The notes below the pieces were generated by a model. The model ran no database searches, was not told the origin of the DNA, and saw only the letters and a list, made by a program, of their open reading frames with translations. From assembly GCA_023380675.1 (NCBI GenBank), contig JAMCRS010000224.1, positions 1-18,027 of the forward strand: DNA of 18,027 nt. Direction: 5' to 3'. The position numbers and the translations under genes are program-made. This DNA is from Chloroflexota bacterium (GTDB lineage Bacteria; Chloroflexota; Anaerolineae; UBA4142). Below are positions 11,148 through 18,027 of this stretch, in pieces. Within the stretch, counting starts at the first letter, position 1. Every line of letters starts with the position of its first letter.

Positions 11148-11198
11148 ATGAATCCAAGAAACCGGCTGCCGGAGACCCGGTTTTACTCGCGCCATGCA

Positions 11199-11228
11199 TT
11201 GACAGGAGACGGAGGTGGATGTTATAAT
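11199..11228 (+). promoter_or_regulatory. Promoter of the TetR/acyl-CoA operon
   Basis: TTGACA (11199-11204), an 18-nt spacer, and a perfect TATAAT (11223-11228). The predicted start is near 11235, inside the operator at 11233-11250. Confidence 0.7.
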
Positions 11229-11232
11229 CTAT

Positions 11233-11250
11233 CTACCAAACGGTCGGTAG
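11233..11250. promoter_or_regulatory. Likely TetR operator covering +1
   Basis: An 18-bp imperfect palindrome, CTACC...GGTAG, with 7 of 9 base pairs matching around an ACCnnnCGGTCGGT-like core. Such ACC/GGT palindromes are common for TetR-family regulators. It begins 5 nt after the -10 box and lies 25 nt before the tetR-type gene, which fits autorepression. Confidence 0.6.
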
Positions 11251-11274
11251 AATTGGTTTCGGCAAGGAGCGATC

Positions 11275-11892
11275 ATGCGCAAGACCGTCGCGGCCGGCGC
11301 GACGAACGCGCCGGGCGCCTACGGAAAAGACGAAGAAATCTTTTCACACGCCGTTCGTATCTTCAAAGAAAAAGGCTACCACGCGACGTCCGTCCAGGAT
11401 ATTGCCGATGCGGTCGGCCTGCAAAAGGGGAGTCTCTACCACTATATCCGGAGCAAGGACGAGCTGCTGTTCAGGATCTTCGAGCGCAGCACCGGCGCGC
11501 TGACCCGGGACCTCGAAGCGATCGTCGCGTCCAGGCGCTCCCCCCGGGACAAGCTCTCCGACGCGATCGCCGCTCACCTGACCGCACTGTGCGAGCAGTT
11601 GGACATCTATACCGTCTATCTCTCGGAGCGGAGGGCACTGGGAGCGCGTAACAATTCCAAGGTGCGCGCCGAAGGGGAGCGTCACGCCCGTCTGATCGAG
11701 CAGATCATCCAGGAGGGCGTCGCGCAAGGGGAATGGCGTGCAGTGGACAGCCGCATGGCCGCGCTCGCGATCATCGGAATGTGCAATTGGCTCTACCAGT
11801 GGTATACGCCCAATGGGAGGCTGACCCCGAGGCAGATCGCCGGCGTGTTTTCCGATCTCGTGATCGATGGATTGGCTGTGTCACGCCCGTGA
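11275..11892 (+). CDS. TetR-family transcriptional regulator of the acyl-CoA operon
   Basis: 205 aa. The N-terminal HTH is clear (about 21-64: IFSHAVRIFKEKGYHATS, IADAVGLQKGSLYHYIRSKDELL), the TetR signature. The rest is the ligand-binding helical domain, with the KstR2-like feel of regulators of fatty-acid or CoA-ester metabolism (CNWLYQWY near the C terminus). AAGGAG lies 5 nt before ATG 11275. It leads the genes to 14783, so an acyl-CoA or fatty acid is a fair guess for the ligand. The stop codon is TGA. Confidence 0.9.
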   Translation: MRKTVAAGATNAPGAYGKDEEIFSHAVRIFKEKGYHATSVQDIADAVGLQKGSLYHYIRSKDELLFRIFERSTGALTRDLEAIVASRRSPRDKLSDAIAAHLTALCEQLDIYTVYLSERRALGARNNSKVRAEGERHARLIEQIIQEGVAQGEWRAVDSRMAALAIIGMCNWLYQWYTPNGRLTPRQIAGVFSDLVIDGLAVSRP

Positions 11893-12000
11893 GTTGACGC
11901 CCGGGCGCACGACCGGTTGTTTTGGAGTCGGCGGTATCGCAAGACTCTCTTGCGCGAACGACGGCGCACGCGTGAAACTCGAAATCGAAAGGAGGATTTG

Positions 12001-12432
12001 ATGGCATTGCTAGCTCCGGGCAATCCGGCCCCGGCATTCACCGGCATGAACCTGACCGGCCCCGAGATCCATTCAGAGGATTACAAAAGTAAGAAACCGT
12101 TCGTGCTGATCTTTTCAAGCACTCGCATCGATCCGGCGCAGATCAGTGCGGTCAAGACATTGTGGATGAAGCATCGCGACCGGGCGGAGATCATCACGGT
12201 TTCGTACAAGCTTCCCAGCGTCTCTGCCGCGAAAACGTTCATGATGTCACTGGGCGCCAAGTTCCCGGCGATATACGATCCCTCCCAGGCCATTTACAAG
12301 TCGTTCGGTGTGGAAAACCCGGTCGCGATCGTCGTCGTCGACGCGAACGGAAATGTCGCCTACGCGGCCGAGTCGCTCGAGACCAAGGACACCAAGGCTC
12401 TCGAAGACGCCATCCTCGCGAACGTCCATTAG
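12001..12432 (+). CDS. Thioredoxin-fold, peroxiredoxin-like protein without cysteines
   Basis: 143 aa. It follows the AhpC/TSA pattern: an N-terminal APGNPAPAF, then a beta strand FVLIFSST, an IYDPSQAIYKSFGV region and VVDANGNVAY. There is no Cys at all. The peroxidatic position, normally reached after a P-x-x-x-T-x-x-C segment, reads SSTRIDPAQ. So it cannot act as a normal thiol peroxidase. ATG 12001 follows an ideal AAGGAGG, and the longer frame from 11917 is not used. It lies between tetR and the CaiB-family gene (108 nt after the former, 3 nt before the latter). A role as an acyl-CoA or redox-binding accessory is only a guess. Confidence 0.75.
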   Translation: MALLAPGNPAPAFTGMNLTGPEIHSEDYKSKKPFVLIFSSTRIDPAQISAVKTLWMKHRDRAEIITVSYKLPSVSAAKTFMMSLGAKFPAIYDPSQAIYKSFGVENPVAIVVVDANGNVAYAAESLETKDTKALEDAILANVH

Positions 12433-12435
12433 CCG

Positions 12436-13623
12436 ATGAGCAACAAGCCGCTGGCGGGCATTCGCGTTCTCGACCTCTCGCGCCTCTTGCCTGGCCCCTA
12501 CTGCACGATGCTCCTGGCGGACCTGGGCGCGGAGGTCGTCAAGATCGAAACGCCCGGGCTGGGCGATTATATGCGTCTGATTCCCCCGTTCATTCAAGAC
12601 CACGCGACGGGTGAATCGGTGGGCGCCGCGTTTCTGATGGTCAACCGCAACAAAAAGAGCGTTGCGCTCAATTTTCGCAACAAACGGGGCAAGGAAATTC
12701 TCTTCCGCCTCGCCCGCGACGCCGATGTGCTCATCGAGAGCTTTCGGCCGGGCGCGGTCGACAAGTGGGGGATCGGCTACGACGCGGTCCGGGCGGTTAA
12801 TCCGCGCATTGTCTACTGTTCGTTGAGCGGCTACGGCCAGACCGGCCCGTACAAGGATCGCGCCGGGCACGACTTGAACTATATCGCGCTCAATGGCCTG
12901 CTCGCCGCCAACGGAAGCGCCGGCGGCGCACCGATTCCGCCGGCGGTGCAGATCGCCGACCTGAGCGGAGGAATGCTCGCCGCGATCTCGATCCTCTCCG
13001 CATTGATCGGGCGGGGTCAGACTAGCGGCGGCACGTACATGGACGTCAGCCTGTTCGATGGAGCACTTTCGTGGGCGGGCACGATCGTGGGCGGAACGTA
13101 TGCCGCGGGCAAACAGACCGAACGGGGTAAGATGCAGCTGAACGGAGGGATGGCTTGCTATAACGTCTACGCGACACGTGACGGCCAGTACATGACCATC
13201 GCCGCGATCGAGCCCCACTTCTGGTCGGCCTTCTGCAAAGCGGTCGACCGTGAGGACCTCAGCGCGCGTCGGCAAGAGATCGAGGCGGTGCCTGAGGTCG
13301 CTGCCATTTTCAAGACCCGTACCCGCGACGAGTGGATCGCACTATTCGACCAGTTGGACGCTTGCATAGAGCCGGTGCGGGACTTTAGCGAGGTGTTTGT
13401 GGACCCCCACGTCCGGCACCGCGGTCTGATTGCCGAAATGGACCTGCCCGGCATCGGATGCATTCCGCAGATCGGTTCGGTATTCGTGTTCGCGCAGAAC
13501 TCGGCCACGCCGCCGCCGCGACAGGGCCAACACACGGCAGAGATACTGAGCCGGATCGGAATAAGCTCGGCGGAGCTGGAAGGGCTGGAGCAGGCGGGGA
13601 TTATCAAAGGAGGGATCCCATGA
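12436..13623 (+). CDS. CaiB/BaiF family protein, alpha-methylacyl-CoA racemase-like
   Basis: 395 aa, full length for family III CoA-transferases and racemases. N-terminal GIRVLDLSRLLPGPYCTMLLADLGAEVVKIE is the family signature. Residues that match the racemase catalytic pair are present: His145 in GHDLNY and Asp175 in QIADLSGG, 30 apart as in bacterial MCR. Glu259 lies in AAIEPHFW, and a DACIEPV segment follows. CoA-transferases share the Asp, so transfer of CoA between acids remains possible. The gene starts 3 nt after the previous stop. Its TGA stop overlaps the acyl-CoA dehydrogenase start by 4 nt (ATGA), so the two are tightly coupled, likely in branched-chain or methyl-branched acyl-CoA breakdown. 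Confidence 0.88.
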   Translation: MSNKPLAGIRVLDLSRLLPGPYCTMLLADLGAEVVKIETPGLGDYMRLIPPFIQDHATGESVGAAFLMVNRNKKSVALNFRNKRGKEILFRLARDADVLIESFRPGAVDKWGIGYDAVRAVNPRIVYCSLSGYGQTGPYKDRAGHDLNYIALNGLLAANGSAGGAPIPPAVQIADLSGGMLAAISILSALIGRGQTSGGTYMDVSLFDGALSWAGTIVGGTYAAGKQTERGKMQLNGGMACYNVYATRDGQYMTIAAIEPHFWSAFCKAVDREDLSARRQEIEAVPEVAAIFKTRTRDEWIALFDQLDACIEPVRDFSEVFVDPHVRHRGLIAEMDLPGIGCIPQIGSVFVFAQNSATPPPRQGQHTAEILSRIGISSAELEGLEQAGIIKGGIP

Positions 13624-14783
13624 TCGGTTTTGACCTGACCGAAGAGCAGCGCCGCATGCGGGAAATGGCTCACGAGTTCGCCGAGAAGGAAATGCGGCCT
13701 GTGGCGCACGAGTACGACGAAAAGGAAGAGTTCCCGTGGGCGGTGTTGAGCAAGGCCCACGACGTCGGTCTGCTTACCTACGCGCTCCCGGAGGACTGCG
13801 GTGGCGCGGGCGTCGACAGCCACGTGACGGATTGCGTCGTCCAGGAGGAAATGTTCTGGGGCTGCGCCGGCATGGGCACGTCGATGGGCGCCATTATGCT
13901 GTGCGCGCTTCCGATCCTCCTCGCCGGCACGCCAGACCAAAAAAAGAAATACCTGACGATGCTAAGCCAAAAACGAAAGGACGGGAAACCGGCGTTGGGA
14001 GCCTATGCGCTGACCGAGCCGGACGCCGGCAGCGACGCCGCGGCGATCAAGACGACCGCCCGGAAAGTGTCGGGCGGGTATGTGATCAGCGGGACCAAAC
14101 AATTCATCACGAACGGCGGCATCGCCGACGTGTACACGGTCTTTGCGACGCGCGATCCGAGTCAGGGCTCGGATGCCATCGACGCGTTCATCGTGGAGGG
14201 CGCGTGGGATGGCGTCAAGCCCGGTCGGAAAGAAAAAAAGATGGGCATCCGCGCATCGCACACCGCGCAAGTACACTTTGAAGACGTTCTTGTGCCGGAG
14301 GAGAACCGGCTGGGCCAGGAAGGCGACGGCTTTGTGATCGCCATGCAGACGTTCGATCACTCTCGTCCCGTCATCGCCGCCGGCGCCGTCGGGCTGGCGC
14401 GGGCCGCGTTCGATTTTGCCTTGCAGTACAGCCTCGAGCGCAAGCAGTTCGGCCGCGCCATAGCGAAACAACAGGCGGTCCAATTCATGCTCGCCGACAT
14501 GGCGATCGAGATCGAGGCCGCACGCTTGTTGTGCTGGCGCGCCGCGTGGCTGCTCGATCAGCAAGAACCGAACACGCGGGAATCGTCTATGGCGAAGGCG
14601 TTCGCGGCCGACATCGCGATGAAAGTGACGACCGACGCGGTCCAGATCGTCGGCGGACTCGGCTACATGCGCGATTATCCAGTCGAGAAATTTATGCGGG
14701 ATGCCAAGATCATGCAGATCTATGAGGGGACCAGCCAGATTCAACGGCTCGTCCTGGCGCGCTCTTACATCGGATTTGGTTAG
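13620..14783 (+). CDS. Acyl-CoA dehydrogenase
   Basis: 387 aa. It catalyses FAD-dependent alpha,beta-oxidation of acyl-CoA, passing electrons to ETF. Seen: the N-terminal LTEEQRRMREMAHEFAE, the substrate/FAD motif YALTEPDAGSDAAAIKTTA, KQFITNGG, the RKQFGRAIAKQQAVQFMLADM segment, VGGLGYMRDYPVEKFMRDAK, and the catalytic base Glu369 in YEGTSQIQR near the C terminus. AAAGGAGGG lies before the ATG, which overlaps the previous stop. It is the last gene in the operon. Substrate chain length cannot be told, but pairing with a racemase-like protein suggests 2-methyl-branched substrates. Confidence 0.95.
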   Translation: MIGFDLTEEQRRMREMAHEFAEKEMRPVAHEYDEKEEFPWAVLSKAHDVGLLTYALPEDCGGAGVDSHVTDCVVQEEMFWGCAGMGTSMGAIMLCALPILLAGTPDQKKKYLTMLSQKRKDGKPALGAYALTEPDAGSDAAAIKTTARKVSGGYVISGTKQFITNGGIADVYTVFATRDPSQGSDAIDAFIVEGAWDGVKPGRKEKKMGIRASHTAQVHFEDVLVPEENRLGQEGDGFVIAMQTFDHSRPVIAAGAVGLARAAFDFALQYSLERKQFGRAIAKQQAVQFMLADMAIEIEAARLLCWRAAWLLDQQEPNTRESSMAKAFAADIAMKVTTDAVQIVGGLGYMRDYPVEKFMRDAKIMQIYEGTSQIQRLVLARSYIGFG

Positions 14784-14836
14784 ACCGGGAGCTCGCCGGG
14801 TCAGCCGTCTTTTCCATCAATCCGCGAAATTCAGTC

Positions 14837-14886
14837 GAGAGTGTTGAGAAACGGTGTGTCATTGACGCGACTTTCTCCACACTCTC
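14837..14886 (+). terminator. Weak hairpin after the acyl-CoA operon
   Basis: An imperfect stem: GAGAGTG with CACTCTC, a TT/CA internal loop, then GAGAAA with TTTCTC, and a 20-nt loop. No T-run follows, so it may not be a true terminator. The rest of 14784-15019 holds the next gene's promoter. Confidence 0.3.
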
Positions 14887-14973
14887 AATTCGATCTCCAC
14901 TCAATTCAACTTGATTTCAGTGCGTTTTTCATCTTGAAAGCCGCGCAATGGCCTGTTTTCCTCCCTCGTCCAA

Positions 14974-15002
14974 TTGCCTCGCGCTCCAAACCGCGATATA
15001 AT
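14974..15002 (+). promoter_or_regulatory. Promoter of the methyltransferase gene
   Basis: TTGCCT (14974-14979), a 17-nt spacer, and TATAAT (14997-15002). The predicted start near 15009 leaves a leader of about 11 nt, which holds the AGGGGAAAG ribosome site of the gene at 15020. Confidence 0.55.
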
Positions 15003-15019
15003 GAAACCAGGGGAAAGAC

Positions 15020-15787
15020 ATGCAGTTTGATCTGACACGACCCAACAACGGCCGGATGATCGACTATTGGCTCGGGGGCAGCCACAATTTTGAGATCGAC
15101 CGGCACTTTGCCGATCAGGTCGGGGAAAAACTGCCCGTCGTCCGGCAATCGGTATTCGAGAACCGCGCGCTCGTCAAGCTCGGCGTCGACTATATGTACG
15201 CGCGGGGCATCCGCGTGATTCTCGACTTTGGCGCCGCGCTTCCCACGTGCGAGAACACCCACATCGTGGCTCATCGGCTGGACCCGAATATCAAGGTGGT
15301 CTACAGTGACAACGATGCGGTCACGGTGGCTTACGGTCAGGAGTTGCTGCAGGGTAACCCCAACGCCGCCTATCTTCAGTGCGACGCCGCCGCGCCGGCC
15401 GACGTCCTCGAATCGCCGGTGACACGCGGTCTGATCGGAGACGAACGCCGGGTGGGCATCATGTTTCTCGCGCTCGGCCATCTCATGACCGACCAAGACC
15501 TCCGGCAGGCGTGGCAGAGGCTGTACGATGGGGTCGCGCCCGGCAGTTACATGTTCGTCAGTCACGCGAGCGAAAACTGGAATACGGACCCGGAACTCAT
15601 CGCGGTCACTCAGGTGTACTCGTCCGCCAAGGTCAAAGCCTACTATCGCAGCTCGGACGAGATCCGCGAGCTCGCCAAGCCGTGGCAGGTTACCCCGGAA
15701 GGCATCGTCGATTATCGGTACTGGAACCGTCCGGTGCCCGCCGAGCCGGGACGTCAGTATGGTTACGCGATGATGGTACACAACTAG
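15020..15787 (+). CDS. SAM-dependent methyltransferase, Methyltransf_19 (DUF574) family
   Basis: 255 aa. The N-terminal PNNGRMIDYWLGGSHNFEID is the family hallmark (PxxxRxYDYxLGGxxNF). The SAM-binding region is VILDFGAALPTCENTH (about 66-81), followed by VVYSDNDAVTVA (93-104), where the acidic residues bind the SAM ribose. The motif usually reads DIGTGLPT; here DFGAALPT. The family is abundant in actinobacteria and found in Chloroflexota. Its substrates are mostly unknown. The gene has its own promoter and is followed 52 nt later by a sensor gene. Confidence 0.85.
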   Translation: MQFDLTRPNNGRMIDYWLGGSHNFEIDRHFADQVGEKLPVVRQSVFENRALVKLGVDYMYARGIRVILDFGAALPTCENTHIVAHRLDPNIKVVYSDNDAVTVAYGQELLQGNPNAAYLQCDAAAPADVLESPVTRGLIGDERRVGIMFLALGHLMTDQDLRQAWQRLYDGVAPGSYMFVSHASENWNTDPELIAVTQVYSSAKVKAYYRSSDEIRELAKPWQVTPEGIVDYRYWNRPVPAEPGRQYGYAMMVHN

Positions 15788-15839
15788 TCCGCGCCGGATC
15801 TCTCGTTCCGCAGCCGGTGCAAAGAGTGCGGATTCCGCG

Positions 15840-18027
15840 ATGCTCGAACCCTCTTCGAACGGCGCGCCCGGGCGCCAAATGCACGGCGTGGCGGACCTGC
15901 GGGCGCTGGCTCAAGTCATTCTCGAGATCGGCCGCTCGCTTGACCTGGACGATGTGCTGCAGGCCAGCCTGAGGGGTATTCTGCGCGTCGTTGGCGGCGA
16001 CGCCGGCTGCTTCGTCCTCTTGCGCTCCGATGCTCCCTCGGTCAGGCTGGCGCACGCCACCAATCTCCCCGCGTTGCTTTACGAACAGCTCGAACAGCTC
16101 GAACAGCTCACCCTCGATCCGAACCTGGTCCCCAACGCGATGAGCGGCGGAAACCGCCTCCAAGTCATCTCTTCCATCGGGCACCAGCTTACCGAAATCC
16201 TCAAGCATCGATCGATCTCCTCGTTCCTGCTGATTCCCTTGAACGCCCTCGCTGATCCGGTCGGCGTGCTGTTGATCCTGACCCGCGGCGGCAAGCTGCT
16301 CGAGCCCGGCAGCGTCGACCTCTTGATGTCGATCGGCGAGCAGGTCGGCATGGCGATCGAGAACGCCCGCCTCCACGCGGACCTCAAAGAGTCCGAGGGC
16401 TGGCATCGCGCGTTCATCGAGAACAGCCCCGATGGTTTTTGGGAAGGCGATTTTGAAGGGCGTATCATCTACGTGAACGACGCCGCATGCCGGATCGTGG
16501 AAATGCCGCGCGAAGAGTTGATGGGCAAGCGCGTCCGCGATCTCGTGATCGATCTCGGGACGGCGTCAGGCATGGTTCAGGCCCTCCAACGCGAAGGTTT
16601 TCTGCGCGACCACGTCACGGCGATCCGCCTCAAGAACCGCACCCTGAAAACGGTGAGCTCTACGACGCGGCTCGTCCGGAACGGCGCGGGAAAGCCGGTG
16701 CGCTATCAATCGATCTTTCACGACGTCACACAATCGCAGCAGCTCTTGGACAAGTTGAGCCGCCGCAACCAGGAGTTGAACGCCCTAAACGCGATCGCCG
16801 CAATCCTCAGCCACCCTCTCGAGCTCGAGCAATCGTTTGACCAGGTCTGTGAACAGATCGTGTCCATTACGGGGATGGACTCGGCAGCGCTCTGTCTCGT
16901 CGATCCATCGCAAACCGCGTTGTGCCTCGTAGCGAACCGCGGGGTAAGCGAGGACCTCCTGAATCAGGTCCGCCGGATGGGGCTGGACGACCCCATCACG
17001 CGCCGGATCGCGGTCGAGGGCCAGGTCGTCGCGATCGATGACGTTGCCTTGTACGAAGAAGCCGGGTTTGCCGGCCCGAGGGCCGAAGGTTACCACACCG
17101 GCATCTGTATGCCGGTCAAGAAAAAGGGCGCCGTAATCGGCGCGGTCTTCGTGGGAAGCAAAAGTCAGACGGCGTACGAGCAATCGGACGTCGACCTCTT
17201 GCAGAACATCGGTAACCAGGTCGGCACCGCGCTCGAGAATGCCGAATTGTACACGCAGATGCAGCGGCGGGTCGAGGAGTTGGATGGGCTTGCCCAGCTG
17301 AGCGCCGCCTGTTCGGCCAGTCTCGATCCGGCTGTCCTCGCCGACATTGCCACGTCGTGGACGCGGAGGCTGCTGCCTTCAGACCTGTGCACGCTCCGCC
17401 TGATCGAGGCCGATGCCCTCTCCCTTCGCGCCAACTCCTCGACGCAGCCGGCCGAGCTTCAGGAATTCGTCCAGTTCGATCGCATCTTCCGTGACCTGGC
17501 TGAAAAGCGGGTCCCGTACATCGTCGCGGATGTCGAGACGGACTCGGCGCTGCCGGCGTCGCACAAAGCGGCCTTTCGGCGGGTCGGCATGCGTTCCTGT
17601 CTGGCCGTGCCGTTGCCGGTCCCGGATCGAGTCATCGGTTTCCTGGTGTCGACGCGTGTGGGCCCGCACGTCTGGCAGCCGCGCGAGGTCGAGCTCCTGC
17701 AGACGATAGGCAATCAGACGGCCAACGCGATCCATAATGCCATGCTGTTCCAGAGCGTATTGAGCGAACAGCGCAAAGTGCAGGCGCTCTTTGACAGCGG
17801 CCTGAGTGGGTTGTACGCCACAGACGCGGACGGACGGATCGTCATGTTCAATCGAGCGGCGGAACGGATCAGCGGTTGGGCGTTCGGCGAAGTCATGGGC
17901 CGGGAGTGGAAGGACGTCTTCGCCGACCCCGCGCCGCTGATCGCCAAAGCGCTCGAGCAAAAAGAAACCGCGTACTATCCCGATGGTCGGCGGCTGACCG
18001 CGTGCGACGGCCGTGTGATCCCCAGTC
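15840..18027 (+). CDS. Multi-domain GAF/PAS sensor protein, 3' end cut by the window
   Basis: An open frame of 729 codons runs to the window edge. Domains in order: GAF (about 19-180, ending QVGMAIENARLHADL), PAS (183-305, HRAFIENSPDGFWEGDFEGRII pattern), GAF (316-474, ending VGTALENAELYTQM), GAF (478-636, ending TANAIHNAMLFQSV), then PAS (648 on: ALFDSGLSGLYATDADG). No transmembrane segment is visible, so it is probably cytoplasmic. The output domain (histidine kinase or GGDEF) would lie to the right of the window. ATG 15840 has a poor ribosome site; Met14 at 15879 is an alternative. A perfect triple repeat GAACAGCTC encodes EQL three times near residue 82-90. Confidence 0.85.
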   Translation, partial: MLEPSSNGAPGRQMHGVADLRALAQVILEIGRSLDLDDVLQASLRGILRVVGGDAGCFVLLRSDAPSVRLAHATNLPALLYEQLEQLEQLTLDPNLVPNAMSGGNRLQVISSIGHQLTEILKHRSISSFLLIPLNALADPVGVLLILTRGGKLLEPGSVDLLMSIGEQVGMAIENARLHADLKESEGWHRAFIENSPDGFWEGDFEGRIIYVNDAACRIVEMPREELMGKRVRDLVIDLGTASGMVQALQREGFLRDHVTAIRLKNRTLKTVSSTTRLVRNGAGKPVRYQSIFHDVTQSQQLLDKLSRRNQELNALNAIAAILSHPLELEQSFDQVCEQIVSITGMDSAALCLVDPSQTALCLVANRGVSEDLLNQVRRMGLDDPITRRIAVEGQVVAIDDVALYEEAGFAGPRAEGYHTGICMPVKKKGAVIGAVFVGSKSQTAYEQSDVDLLQNIGNQVGTALENAELYTQMQRRVEELDGLAQLSAACSASLDPAVLADIATSWTRRLLPSDLCTLRLIEADALSLRANSSTQPAELQEFVQFDRIFRDLAEKRVPYIVADVETDSALPASHKAAFRRVGMRSCLAVPLPVPDRVIGFLVSTRVGPHVWQPREVELLQTIGNQTANAIHNAMLFQSVLSEQRKVQALFDSGLSGLYATDADGRIVMFNRAAERISGWAFGEVMGREWKDVFADPAPLIAKALEQKETAYYPDGRRLTACDGRVIPS

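Noticed and set aside
12247..13275. Minus-strand open frame (342 codons) opposite the CaiB-family gene
   Set aside because: Antisense shadow of well-supported coding. No recognisable motifs and no ribosome site of note.
14906..15781. Minus-strand open frame opposite the methyltransferase
   Set aside because: The plus strand has the family hallmark and SAM motif; the minus frame has none.
16083..16109. Triple GAACAGCTC repeat as a CRISPR or mobile-element trace
   Set aside because: It is an in-frame 9-nt coding repeat (EQL three times) inside a GAF domain, with no spacers.

Overview
The window looks like a chromosomal segment of a GC-rich, probably uncultivated bacterium. Chloroflexota is my best guess. 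It rests on the Pro/Ala/Thr-rich lipoprotein linker, the style of GyrB, and the mix of an exported molybdenum oxidoreductase with fatty-acyl-CoA genes. No marker gene settles it. Promoters are close to the sigma-70 consensus and most starts have AGGAGG-like ribosome sites.

Layout. (1) 158-4946, minus strand: a respiratory operon read alpha, beta, gamma, rhodanese. It encodes a Tat-exported molybdopterin oxidoreductase, a four-cluster ferredoxin subunit with a membrane anchor, a di-haem cytochrome b and a secreted lipoprotein with two rhodanese domains. A CysL/CysR-type LysR gene diverges from it (5301-6224). The Mo ligand is Cys and is followed by Thr, and a rhodanese is present, so the operon looks more like a polysulfide/thiosulfate reductase than a formate dehydrogenase. 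(2) 6290-6360: tRNA-Cys with its own promoter and a strong bidirectional terminator. (3) 6478-11111, minus strand: a polytopic membrane protein followed by gyrB. gyrB carries a 565-residue intein and is broken by one extra base near 9601. (4) 11275-14783, plus strand: an autoregulated TetR-led operon with a cysteine-less peroxiredoxin-like protein, a CaiB/BaiF (racemase-like) protein and an acyl-CoA dehydrogenase. (5) 15020-15787: a Methyltransf_19-type SAM methyltransferase. (6) 15840 to the window end: the start of a large GAF/PAS sensor protein, cut by the window edge.

Most striking observation: the alpha-subunit gene has one in-frame TGA (codon 404) with uninterrupted, conserved coding on both sides. 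About 24 nt downstream lies a hairpin with an AGGUCU apical loop, the same loop as I recall for the E. coli fdhF SECIS element. The site is not the Mo-ligand position, which is already Cys189, so this is either an unusual selenocysteine site, a nonsense mutation, or a sequence error. TGA ends gyrB, tetR and the CaiB-family gene here, so wholesale recoding of TGA is unlikely. The single-base gyrB frameshift is a reminder that the assembly may contain errors.

Second: the gyrB intein sits exactly before the TOPRIM DxDxD metal site. It carries an XRE/Cro-type helix-turn-helix between its splicing half and its LAGLIDADG region, and the second LAGLIDADG motif has lost its catalytic acid.
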